This document shows positions 10,023-20,484 of a stretch of DNA of 64,000 bases, in pieces; within the stretch, counting starts at the first letter, position 1, and each line of letters starts with the position of its first letter. This stretch comes from Verticillium longisporum (Eukaryota > Ascomycota > Sordariomycetes > Glomerellales > Plectosphaerellaceae), in contig JAETXT010000003.1 in the NCBI GenBank assembly GCA_019188255.1, forward strand, positions 1,116,001 to 1,180,000, read 5' to 3'. Made by a program: the position numbers and the translations under genes. The notes under the pieces are model-generated. The model saw only the letters and a list, made by a program, of their open reading frames with translations. It searched no databases and had not been told where the DNA came from.

Positions 10023-12797
10023 ATGCCCGGCATTCTACCCATGAAAGTCATCAAAGTTGGAACAAGTGCCCAGAGCCGTATAGCGCAAGCCTGCGACCGT
10101 TGCAGAAGCAAAAAGATTCGATGCGATGGCGTTCGCCCGACCTGTTCTCAATGCGCCAACGTCGGCTTTGAATGTCGCACGAGCGATAAGCTGAGTCGCC
10201 GTGCGTTCTCCAGAGTCTACACTGAATCCCTCGAGGAACGAGTGCGACAGCTGGAGAACGAGGTCAGGGAACTGAAGGACCTGTTGGACGAGAAGGATGA
10301 GAAGATCGACTTGTTGTCGAGGATGCATGGCAACCGTCGCCCCTCCATTGGCCCGACAGTCTCCTCTCCACCATGTGAATCGCGCAAAGAGTCAACACCG
10401 CCTGTCAAGGAAGATACATTCAAGGTGCAGGCGTCACCCTTACTCCTTGGCGTCGAAAACTCGGATTCGTACTTCATGGGGCCCTCCAGTGGCCGGGGCT
10501 TCATAGGTGAGACCCGTACCCCTCTTTCTTCTGCCCCTCGTGGTTCATCTTGTCTCTGAAACTTACACCCGTTAGAATGTCTCAAGCGCAAAATCCAGGA
10601 GAGCGGGAAGTCATGTCCAGATTTCAACCCCGAGGCATTCCTGCACATGCAAGGCTGTCCGCCGCTGGTGCCTGACCCCGTGAGCTCGAGGCTGAGAGTG
10701 CCCCCAGACTATTCTCTGACCGCTGCGTCAATGTCTACTTCCAAGAATGGGCACCTCTCTTCCCCGTGCTGCATAAGCCGACCTTCTTGCGCGTATACGA
10801 GGAGTTTGTCGCAGACCCTGAGAAGGTCAAGAATAACCACAAGATTGCACAGCTTCATCTTGTCTTTGCCATTGCGGCCCTTTCTGGCGAGAACCCAGAC
10901 TTGGATCAGATTGCCTCTTGTGAGCAGCAATGGCAGGGTGCGGTCGACACAGTTCTCATGGAGAACTCCATGGCCACTCTGCAGTGTCTCGTACTGGCAC
11001 TCATCTACTGCACCGTACGGGCGGACTATAAACGTCTACAGCACTACAAAGGCATTGCCGTGGGCCTGTCACACCGCCTGGGCTTGCATCAGAGCCAGAA
11101 GCGATTCTCCTTTGGCGCCTTGACTATTGAGACCCGCAAGAAGGTATTCTGGACCTTGTACACTCTAGATTGGTAAGACTCGACACCTCCCGCTGCCTCG
11201 TTGCTTTTCGACTGACACGCGCAGTTTCTCTGGTGCCATTCTCGGTTTACCAAAGCTCTTGAAAGAGGAAGACATTCACGTCGAGTACCCGTCTGACACG
11301 GATGACGAGTACGTTACTGAGAAGGGCTTCCAACCCACTCTTCCTGGAGAGTATACGAAGATTTCGAGCGCTTTGGCTCTCTTCCGGTGCTCCCGAATTC
11401 TGGGCAAGGTTCTGGAGAAGAATTACCCCGCAGCTACCACACATGAACTGTCTCTACAACAAATGTCCTCCATGGAGGCTGAGCTCGACGAGTGGTGCTC
11501 TTCTCTGCCAACACATCTCAAGTTGACGTTTGCGCAAGACAAGCCCTCGACAGAGGTCACCGGCAGCAGGTCGCCCCTTTTGTCGCTCGCCTTCCACTAT
11601 ACTCGAATCTTGATCTACCGCCCTGCCATTGGCTCTTCACTGGGTCAGAAGGCAGCTCCTGCACTCATATCCACCGCCAAATCAAGCAAGCACATGATCC
11701 AGATCTTGCAGCTTTTGGAAGAACGAGGAATGTCTTTCTCTTTCTGCCTCAACAAAACGGACACGCTCATCCTCAGCGGCATGCACCTGTTGTATCAGAG
11801 CGTAGGTCTCAAGAAGGAGAGCAAGCTTATGAAAGACATCGAGAAAATGGTGAACGCTGTCATCAAGATTGTTGCTCAGGCAAAGGCACCTGGCTGGTAT
11901 GACTTCAAGCGTGTCGCTGGCATGCTCGTCCAGGTCGATGAGGCGTCTATGCCCAGTCCCCCGCAGCCGAATCCAGATGCTACGCGCGCTTCGACAACGC
12001 AACGTGGATCGCCACCGGTTACTGCCGCAAAGAAGAAGCCTTGCTCCCAATCCAAGCCAGAGAGTGTCAGCAACTCGTCGGCGGTTGAAGCAGACCGCCG
12101 ACGTCACCACGAGAGGATGCGCCGCCTCACGGCACCCAACCTGCAACGCCCTGACCTCTACCGCTCACAGTCTCGCTCATCATTCGAAAGCTTGCAAAAT
12201 GATAATGGAATCCGACGCGATCAACGCCACTCCATGTCCCAAGAAATTGGAGTTCACGCAAAACGCCAGAATCTTGATTTCCTTGCACTAGGCGCGAATT
12301 CGGACGGTTCTTCGCCATCGTCGCCGACACGTGCTCGGCAGCAACAACAACAACAACAGCAGCAGCAGCAAGTGGCTTTGCCTCGTGACCAGCAACAATG
12401 GCCTCAACAGGTACCACAAAAAGTTTCTGCATCTGAGTGGGAGGCACTCTTGGGTTCCATGGATGGCGGCCTCAACAACGTCTACGATGCCATCTACGGT
12501 GGACCCGGCCTGACTATCAATGAATCTACGCCCACTTCGACAAACATTAGTGGCTGGTCACCAGATTCGTGGGACCTCACGAATTTCAATCTGGGAGACT
12601 TTGGAACATCCGGTGCGCCTGCTCCCAGCACGCTCAGCGTGAGCGAGGAAAGCCTAAGTTCCGGAGAGGACCTCTCGGCACCGAGTGAACTGAATTTCAA
12701 CCTCGACAATATCGAGTACCGGAGTGCTCTGCTTGCTGGGTACACAAACAGCGATGGCTTCATCGTTGATCCTTTGGAAAGCAATTATGCTGTTTAA
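10023..12797 (+). CDS. facB: FacB/ACU-15-like Zn(II)2Cys6 transcription factor for acetate utilisation, with an apparent 1-nt frameshift
   Basis: Exons are 10023-10506, 10576-11172 and 11225-12797, with introns of 69 and 52 nt. The product would be about 884 aa, close to Aspergillus FacB. The N-terminus has the binuclear cluster CDRCRSKKIRCDGVRPTCSQC, a linker (DKLSRRAF), and a leucine-zipper-like coiled coil (ESLEERVRQLENEVRELKDL), the arrangement known for FacB. The middle matches the fungal-specific transcription factor domain (FQEWAPLFPVLHKPTFLR, FWTLYTLDCFSGAILGLPK). The C-terminus is Gln- and Ser-rich, with an 11-residue polyGln and acidic stretches typical of an activation domain. FacB activates acetyl-CoA synthetase, glyoxylate-cycle and carnitine-shuttle genes (known for the family). 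In exon 2 the frame changes at the C-run 10676-10679. One extra C would join VPDP directly to RELEAESAPRLF. This is either a real frameshift or, more likely, a homopolymer error. Confidence 0.85.
12339..12371 (+). repeat. CAA/CAG polyglutamine tract in the FacB-like gene
   Basis: Eleven consecutive glutamine codons, mixed CAA and CAG, in the C-terminal region. A short repeat of this kind is prone to length variation between strains. Confidence 0.9.
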
Positions 12798-13527
12798 TCA
12801 GGGGTAGTTTCAAGTTGCGGCACTTCCTTTTATACTTGGTTATTCTGTTATGACTTTGATCAAACTGTCGGTTATGATTCCCCCTCCCGTTGGATTCTCC
12901 TTTAGGCACGGCGACGGCTAGGAAATATGTTGGTAGGTACCGCGTCGCAACGGACGTCTTGTATATGAATTTGATTTTCCAATGTCAATTTCTTTTGCAC
13001 CAGGAACCTTGACAGCTGCTTGTGCGTGGTTGTGATCATGTATGATGAGATTGAAAATCAAGCTTGAGATGCCTCGTCATGTTCGTTGCAAAAGGTGACT
13101 GTCTGCACGTACATCATAAGACTTGCCCAAGATCGCTCACCGCAATCGGCATGATAGCGTGGACAGCAGACTTGGGTATCATTTCAACGTCTACGCTGAC
13201 CAATTACAATGACGTTATGTCTCGTCCATCATGACCATTCCTCCGTGAAATCGCGCCCTCGCCTCTCTTTCCTTCTTCGACGACACACACATTGAACGAC
13301 GTCTTGGACGGCACCATGCTGACGCCACATCATCCAGTAGTACGTGGAGGCACCCTGAAGCGCCTTATCGGAGTTTGGCGCAGATCTCTCATGGGCCCGG
13401 GTCTCGCGCTGGATTTTGTGATTCTCAAGAGCGGCACATCTGTCTCTGACGGTAATTCTCCCGTCGGCCGCGTCCATTAGCCCTGCGTGATCACACGCAC
13501 TCAACGGCCATGTCATGGGGGACCTGG
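12798..13527. other. Intergenic region between convergent facB-like and arp1 genes
   Basis: Shared 3' flank. It contains a TGGTAGGTACC string at 12931-12941 and no supported gene. Confidence 0.4.
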
Positions 13528-13660
13528 CTACGTGAACTTGGTGTGGATGATGTCGGGGTTCTCATGCCAGTCGTCGATGCTCACCCACATCTAGGCCAGT
13601 CAGTATTTCGAAAGGGCAGATAAAGACCATGAAGAAAATGTGTGAAGGGGGGGCGGGGCT

Positions 13661-13691
<31 letters not shown>

Positions 13692-14915
13692 AAGAAGAAG
13701 AAGAAGAAGAAGAAGAAGAAGAAAACTCACCTTGCGGAAGGTGCTCAGCCCAGCCAGGATGCTCCCCCCGATCCACGTAGAGTACTTGCGCTCGGGCGGC
13801 GCAAAGATCTTTATCCTCATGTCCTTGACGGCCAGCCGTTGCAGCTCGGTCAGCAGACGGTCGCCGAAGCCCTTGGTCAGCGTGCTGCCGCCGGACAGGA
13901 CAATGTTGCTGTAGAGGGATTTCCTCAGGTCGAGGTCTGTGCGGTTGATGGCGTCGACGACGATCTGGTGGACGCCGGGGTACTCGAGGCCGATGATCTC
14001 GGGGTCGAACAGGATCTCTGGCGCGCGGAAGCGCTCGGCGCCAATCTGTGTCGATGGTCAGTCCGTAGGCACGAGAGGGGGGAAGGGGAAGGGCAAGGGC
14101 AAGCAAGTCTGGTGTGCTTGTTGAGCTGCCGAGCGAGGGGACACACGCACCTTGAGCCTGTGGCCGTCGGGCAAGACGTACTCGGCCGTCTTGGGCTGGT
14201 CGCCGGAGCGCTGGATCCACTCCTTCTCCTCCTTGCGCGGGTCGTGGGCGACGTAGGTGACGGACTCCTTGATGAGGCGGACGACCTCCTTTTCGGCGCT
14301 CGTGTGGAAGACGTAGCCGCTCTTGCGCAGCAGGGTCTGCATGTACTCTGTGACGTCGCGGCCGGCGACGTCGATGCGGCGAATGCTGCTGGGCATGGCG
14401 AAGCCCTCGTAGACGGGGACGGCGTGGGAGACGCCGTCGCCCGAGTCGAGGACGATGCCGGTGGTGCGGCCCGAGGCGTAGAGCGAGAGGACGGCCTGGA
14501 TGGAGGTGTGGAGGGCGGGCACGTTGAACGTCTCAAAGAGGATCTGGGCGGCAATGTCGCGGTTGCTGCGCGGGTTGAGGGGCGGCTCGGTCAGGAGGAC
14601 GGGGTGCTCTTCGCTCAGCGTCTTGAGGCCTTCGCCGTAGACGTACTCCCAGATCTTCTCCATGTCGTCCCAGTCGGTGACGACGCCGTGCTCGAGAGGG
14701 TATCGGTTTTTGAGCAGGCCGCGCAGCGTCGTGGCGGCCTTTTGGCTGATGAAGACCTCGCCATCTAGCGCGCCGGCGTGGACGCGGAGGTGCGTGGGGC
14801 GGCCGACGAAGGAAGGAAAGTAGCACTTGGGCAGGTCGTCGCCCGCGAAACCGGCGCGGATCGTGCCCGAACCATTGTCGAGGACGATGGGGGCGTTGTG
14901 GAGGGAGTCGGTCAT
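13528..14915 (-). CDS. arp1: Centractin Arp1, actin-related subunit of the dynactin complex
   Basis: Exons are 14915-14151, 14045-13731 and 13590-13528, coding for 380 aa, the usual length of Arp1 (ro-4 in Neurospora). Actin-fold signatures are present: [19 protein letters not shown] (phosphate 1 loop), [57 protein letters not shown] (phosphate 2), [16 protein letters not shown] and [16 protein letters not shown] near the end. Arp1 forms the short filament of dynactin, which links dynein to cargo and supports nuclear migration in hyphae. Intron 1 (14150-14046) and intron 2 (13730-13591, branch CTGAC) join in phase 0. Intron 2 contains a GAA/TTC microsatellite. The final exon codes only for 20 residues and the stop (TAG at 13530-13528). 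Confidence 0.95.
13662..13724 (+). repeat. (AAG)n microsatellite, about 20 units, inside the last arp1 intron
   Basis: Twenty uninterrupted AAG units run from 13662 to 13721, then a short A run. On the transcribed strand this is a (CTT)n tract lying between the 5' splice site at 13730 and the branch point of the intron, so it also acts as a long pyrimidine tract. In the + frame it would code for polylysine, which is an artefact. Confidence 0.97.
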
Positions 14916-15780
14916 CTCGCGCGAGGCATGGGAGACCGGGGGCGGCCTCGCCTACGTTGGGTGGGTTGGTCCTCTGTTGTCGAGGGGACGGCGGGCTCTG
15001 GCAGGCGTCGTCGGTCGGGTCGATGTGCGAGGTCGTGTTTGTCTGTTGGGTTGGCTCGTGAAGCAAGGTACCGAAGGTCGGTCGGGCCTCGTTCCAGAGG
15101 GGTGGGTGGGCGACAACGGCAGGTGGGTGGTGTGACTTTGTCGACGAAAGCACAAGTTGGCGTCACGCAGATGACTCGAAAGTGGACAAAAGGAGAGACG
15201 CTTCGCTGATGGTGACGATGAGGTATCAAGGCAGGGCAACGGCCGTCGTCTGTGGCGGGCTCCAAGTCGGTGGAATGGCATTCAGATTACTTCAAGGAGA
15301 GCGAGCTCCAGACAGGCACGACGCGGTGACACTGGGGAAAGCTGCAGGGGCGCGAATTGGGGGTCTAGCCCAAAGGGGAACAGTGCTGTGGTGCACGGTT
15401 CCATTCGCTGGCATCACGGCCCCTTTTTTTATAGTGACGGCACCTCTGTAGTTGCCATGATGCGCCCCGACAACTCAACTGCCGAATCATTGCTTCAGGG
15501 TGCATGTGCTTTTCTTCTTCCAAAGTAGATTGATTGATCTGGAATCCCAAATCGAGCGACTGCTCCCATCCCCAAACGCCTTCTTCTATGCAGAATGTTT
15601 GCTGTATGTACAAATGAGGTATCCAGCGGTGGCTTTGATTGTGTCAAAAAAAAACAAAATCAAACAGCCATGTTCCTGGCCGTCCCAGGCCATCGCAAAA
15701 AGACGAATGTCTTTTTCTCTTCTTTCCCGCGTCTTTGACAACGCGGTTCAGTCGCTATAAGCTGGTCGCGACAGAGCAGC
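14916..15780. other. Upstream region of arp1 and 3' flank of the small mitochondrial gene
   Basis: Contains the arp1 promoter. No additional gene supported. A CT/T-rich patch lies at 15710-15730. Confidence 0.4.
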
Positions 15781-16110
15781 TCAGACGCGGCCGTCCACGA
15801 TCACGGCGGCAGCGTAGGGCCAGCCAAGCATGGCGCACATCATGGGAACATAGCTGTTGGACGACTTGTTAGTCGAGCTGCTTCCAGGTGGTCATGAGAC
15901 CCGAGGCGAGGGCAAGGAAACGTACATGGTCGCGTTGAAGACGCGGTTCTTGAACATCTTGGCGTAGTCGGGCTTCGCAGCTTGAGCGGTCGTCATCCTC
16001 TGGAAGGGATGAGGCTCAAAGGTGCGGGCCATGTTGCGCATGTTGGTGAGGAGGGAGAATTGCCTGCGCTGCGTGGCGCGGAGGGCAGAGCGGGCGACGA
16101 AGGCAGACAT
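15781..16110 (-). CDS. Small (85 aa) mitochondrial-type membrane protein, unknown
   Basis: Two exons (16110-15926 and 15853-15781) join across a 72-nt intron with GTACGT, branch CTAAC and CAG. The splice creates a codon so that the protein reads ...FNATIYVPMMCAMLGWPYAA... and ends VIVDGRV. The N-terminus is rich in Arg, Ser and Ala and lacks acidic residues (MSAFVARSALRATQRRQFS), a typical mitochondrial targeting sequence. A single hydrophobic segment lies near the C-terminus. I do not recognise a characterised family. The length, presequence and one membrane span fit a small accessory subunit of a respiratory complex or the ATP synthase, but that is inference. Confidence 0.75.
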
Positions 16111-17246
16111 GGTAAATGTTTGGATGGTGGAGTGGAGCGTTTGTGAGGAGAGATGGTCTCAAAGGTGTGTACACTTGGCGTCGTGAAGTTGACTGTGAGT
16201 GGAGGTGTCGTCAAAACAAGACGCAATGGTTGAGTGGAGATGCTGGTTTGTTGGTTTCGAGTCGAAGCTGAAGCTGTTGATGTTGATGGTGATGATGAGA
16301 GCAGAGACAGTTCAAACAAACACGCGAGTCTACGGCATATCTTATATCACGAACACGGCATGGGCGATCTACCACCGGTGTGGTCGGGATCTGGGGATCT
16401 GTTCCTGAATGCGCCGGCTTCCCCTTGCCGCAAAGTCAAGATGGGCAGATGGTGGACAACTTCGCCGTGGCATTGCCGTTGTCGCCAGGAAACCGGCGCG
16501 CAAGAATAGCTCAGATCATGCCATCCACCTGCTGTCGCCGCATCATACGTAGCCGTAACATACGACAGCGACACCAGCCCAGCTGCACGCATCTGGACGA
16601 ACTGGCCGCAATAGTCAAGGCAGAGGGCAGGGAGAGCCGTCGGTCGACCTGACCATGTCAGCTTGCGTGTGGTGTGGTTTGTTCGCTTTTCGTGGTGAGG
16701 GTGGCATCATATGGGCTGATCGGAGACGGCCGAGTCGCACCTCATTGGCCGCCCTCGGCGTCTGGATCCTCGGCGAATGGGAGTCTCGCCACTGCACGTT
16801 CTTAGCCAACGATGGGGCCCCTAATTATCCCGACGAGCCTCCCTAGGTACTTACCTGAGTAGGTAGGTACCTTGGGTAAGGTAGAGTAGGTAGCTACTGC
16901 TTGGACAAGTTGAGATTTGTGTGTACACCTGATGAATGAACCTCGACAATATTTTCTCTTGGACCAGAATCGGCACCATCCCGGATGAAAACGTCTCCCG
17001 CACGTCGTGTAGTGCATCGTCACCTGTACGCCGGAGATTTTTCTCGTCGCTGATCCTCGGGACCTGAGCCGCCTGTCCCAGTCTCGGCGAGGGAGGGGCT
17101 GCCTTATCGCTATCACCATGTGACCATCGCGAGGACCCGGATGAAAGCGCGACGAGTTCTGGTCATCGTGTGCCGTGCTCTGCCTCACCGGCAGCCGACC
17201 CAAAAGCGCTGTCCATGGAACTCTGCCCTCCGCCACAACCATCACC
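16111..17246. other. Divergent promoter region between the small mitochondrial gene and gpi11
   Basis: About 1.1 kb with no credible ORF. It holds a dense cluster of TAGGTAGGTACC-like strings (see 16842-16896) and serves as upstream region for both neighbours. Confidence 0.45.
16842..16896. repeat. Cluster of CCTAGGTACC/GGTAGGTACC-like motifs
   Basis: Within about 55 bp the string CCTAGGTAC, then ACCTGAGTAGGTAGGTACC, then GGGTAAGGTAGAGTAGGTAG occur in succession. Partly palindromic. The same kind of string recurs in several other intergenic regions of this window. Confidence 0.6.
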
Positions 17247-18121
17247 ATGCCATTGGTAGACCCCGTGACCATGGCCTCCGCGCCGACCAAGCCCACGACG
17301 GCGACCGCCGCCGCCGCCGCCCTGCAGCCCGTTCTGATCCAGCAGACGCCGGCTGGCCAGGCCGGCCGCTACGTCCACCCCGTCGTCCTCCTGGCGCTCT
17401 TCGGGAGCCAATTCAACTCCCTCGTCAACGATCCCGTCCGCGTGCTGGTAACAACCCTGCCGATCGTCGCCGCCGTCCAGGTGGCCTACGTCTCGCTCTG
17501 CCTCCCGGCCGCCGGCAGCCAGGATGCAAAGCCGGCGCGGAAGGCTAGGCCCGGCGAGAAGAAGAAGCAGGATGGCAACGGGCCGAACCCCATCATCGTG
17601 AGTCTGCCCTCTCTCTCTCTCTCCCTCCCTAATGCTCTCGCAGCACATGTATGCGCATAGCGACATGTGTACTAACCATGCTACCCGTCCACCAGGCCCT
17701 CTTCCTGTCGCTCCTCATGACGGCCCTCGTCACGCCCGCCCTCCACCTTGCGTTCGTCCTCTTCGGCGCGCCCTTCCTCACGCACATCCCGCACACGCTT
17801 CTGCTGTCGACGAACCTCGCCCTCCTCGCCCTCTTCCCCCTGTTCTACGTCCACGGTGTCGAGGCCAGCTCGTGGCTCGCCATCGGCTCGGCCATGGCCC
17901 CCTGGGACGAGACCTTTGGCGGCCTCGCCGGCGCGCTCTTCGGCGCCTGGCTCGGCGCCGTCCCCATCCCTCTCGACTGGGACCGCGAGTGGCAGAAGTG
18001 GCCCGTCACGATTCTCTACGGCATGTACGCCGGCTACGTTGCCGGCAAGGTCACGGGTGGATTCCTGCTGTTCGGCAAGAGAATGGTCAGCCGCGTGGAG
18101 CGGGACGACAAGGAAGAGTAG
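17247..18121 (+). CDS. gpi11: GPI11/PIG-F, GPI-anchor biosynthesis protein
   Basis: Exons 17247-17597 and 17696-18121 (258 aa) join across a 98-nt intron with a TACTAAC branch. The protein is multi-spanning: hydrophobic segments lie at VVLLALFGSQF, VLVTTLPIVAAVQVAYVSLC, ALFLSLLMTALVTPALHLAF, LLLSTNLALLALFPLF, and two near the C-terminus. The PIG-F signature is clear in PWDETFGGLAGALFGAWLGA and IPLDWDREWQKWPVTILYG, followed by GMYAGYVAGKV. In known systems Gpi11/PIG-F partners Gpi7 and Gpi13 in the ER to add ethanolamine phosphate to the GPI glycan. A Lys-rich cytosolic loop (ARKARPGEKKKQD) precedes the intron. The start is the first ATG in the frame with a good context (ACCATGCC). Confidence 0.93.
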
Positions 18122-20236
18122 AGCAGAGAAAAGGCGCAAGGTGAACTGCGAGCTCCTTCTCCGCGGACGCGGCACTCTCATATCCCTAAAAACAAAACCT
18201 CACGGCAGAGTCGATGATCATATCGGCCACGGGTCATGTACCCTCACATACAGTGAAGAATGAGATAGAGAGAAAGACAGACACAAAGAGACGGGAGATG
18301 ACGACATGCTTGGCAAGCATGTGCTACGAGAGAGGTTTCCTGCGATGGTGGCCACCAGCCAGATGTTGGCATGTTTGATGTGGTGAATATGAGACCGGAG
18401 CCTCGGCTCCAGAGTGCCAAGCACCAGACGCACCAAGAATTGGGCTTCCCTCTACAAGTCAGCAAAAGTAGACGCAAATGACACACAAGGCCTGGACGGC
18501 CGTGCACGAATCATCGCCGTAGCGGCTTGGATGTGCCTGTTTTTACGCTTGGCCCTGTGAATGCAACGAAGCCACTGACGAGTCAGGTATAGACAGGCAC
18601 GAGGGGCCGAGGGCTAGATCTTTGGCATCCGATCTGGGTGCGCACATCATCCGGTGCCACCCTGCCTCGGGGTGTGTGTATGTGTATACGGTGTGGCTGG
18701 TGTGCGGCGAAACATCAAAGCGCTACGGGCCATGATGATGCCATGCTGGCGTCGAAGCGCGGCACACATCATGCTCAGCCCTATTTACGGACCAGCTCTC
18801 GCTTGTGCCCATCTTGATGAGATGGAGCGGGCGGCCGGCCTCGATCAGGAAGCGGAGCAGGCCGCGTGTACTGAACCAGGGGGCGAGGGGACCAGCGCGG
18901 CAAGCAGGCGCCGTGTGCCATGCCAGTGTTGTCCTGTCGTCATATTTGCGGCGAGACCGACATTAACGCAGTGAAAAGCCAAGCAAGGCGATTCGAGTAA
19001 AGGGAAACCCAGATTCCGGTCCCTTTAGATTTACCCACAATTTGTGAGAAGGCTGGTTTGTCCATCCTTGGGGGGAGGATTGCCGCCTTGCCATCGATCA
19101 AATCTCGTTGGCAAGGTTCCTGACTGGCAGATGTGGCTGAGCGTCATCATTGCGCCTTGATAATGGAGTTTGTGTGGCGCGGCGACGAGCGCCCTGTGGC
19201 GCACGGAGGTGGGCTGTTGTATCGACGCCTGTGTCGGTTGACAGGGGTTTGGTTGACGGTGGAAGTGGACCAGTTAGAATGCCGGTAGTCGCCCAGCTGG
19301 GATTTCGGCAGATGACGTAGTGCTGGGCAATCAATTTGGGGGACCAGCATGAATGGATCATGGGTCTTGGGATGGGTGGGGTGCTGCTACTTCGCCTTGG
19401 CCGGCCGGAACCCGCTCTGACCTGTTGGCTGACTAGCTGGCTGGCTGGCCGGCCGGCCGCTGGTGCACTGGCCTTTGCAAGTTTCGTGCTGCTTGTGCTG
19501 GCGAACGAAGGGAAGCAGCATGTCGTCGGCGCAGATACAGAAGAGCAGCTTGGCGCGACGCGCAACTGGGGGGCGGATACACACACATGCAAGACCTGAG
19601 GTGGACGGCTCGGGCTTGGCTGAGGACGAGGAGCGCTGGCTGGCGGCAACGCTGGGAGCTCTCTTCCTGCGGTACCCAGGCTCAGTAGGTAGACAGGTGG
19701 GCTGGTAGGGTAGCGGTGGTCAGTTGTGCAATGGGTGCAAACCTGGAAGGAGTCGATGACGCACATTGAGCGTCGAACTCTCCTGCCGGGTGGTGTCAGT
19801 TCGCTCCTCGTTCCTGCCCTCCTGACAGCGCCGGACGGGGCGGCCTGGCAGGGGTGTGTGGGCGAGACGGATTCGACGGGGAAGGCATGGCATGGGATGG
19901 CTTTGCCTACCTGAGGCTGGGTCTACCCTTAGGCTCCTTTAGCTCTCTGGCTCATGCGCGTCCACATCACATCCGTCACTTGGACGAACTGGTCCTGCCG
20001 GACTTTATTCGTGTAAGCTGGGCACAGAGAGAGCCCAGAGGTGGGCAGGCACCTAGGTACACGGCTCCCTCTTTCGTCCTCGTCAGACGTTATTTAAGTT
20101 GTACCCTCTCCCCTCCCCTCCGTCTGTCCCGACAGTGCCTTCTCTCCATCAACAAAGCTTCAACCAATTGTGCTCACCATTCTTACACAATACCCATCTA
20201 TCTCACCGACCTCGTGTCCCATCAACAACAGTCAAC
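18122..20236. other. Intergenic region between gpi11 and pmp3
   Basis: About 2.1 kb without a supported gene. It includes scattered AGGTAGG/CCTACC strings (19685-19715, 19905-19930, ACCTAGGTAC at 20051-20060) and a CT-rich stretch directly before pmp3 (20085-20160) that is likely its core promoter and leader. Confidence 0.45.
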
Positions 20237-20484
20237 ATGCCTTTCACCGCCTCTGACATTTGCAAGATTCTTCTTGCCATCATCCTCCCCCCCGTCGGTG
20301 TCTTCCTCGAGCGCGGCTGCGGAGCTGACCTCCTCATCAACATTCTGTTGACCATTCTCGGTACGTCTACGCTGCCTCTCGTCGGCCTCGTCTTGTAGCA
20401 GTAGTGGCAGCACCTCACTAACACATCCACCCAGGTTACATTCCCGGCATCATCCACGCTCTGTACATCATTCTCAAGTACTAA
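20237..20484 (+). CDS. pmp3: PMP3/RCI2-type plasma membrane proteolipid
   Basis: Exons 20237-20360 and 20435-20484 code for 57 aa, the standard Pmp3 length. The glycine codon is split by a 74-nt intron (GTACGT...CACTAACAC...CAG). The protein has the two hydrophobic hairpin segments of UPF0057/Pmp3: ICKILLAIILPPVGVFLERGC and LLINILLTILGYIPGIIHAL, ending YIILKY. Pmp3 proteins are small stress-induced membrane proteins that affect membrane potential and salt tolerance in yeast. A CT-rich leader and the short gene suggest high expression, which is inference. Confidence 0.95.

Noticed and set aside
10647..11123. 158-codon frame continuing FacB-like exon 2 past the C-run
   Set aside because: After position 10679 it loses all resemblance to the family, while the neighbouring frame has it. 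It is a frameshift product.
13629..14768. 379-codon + strand frame starting with a polylysine run
   Set aside because: Antisense to arp1. The polylysine is the AAG microsatellite of the intron.
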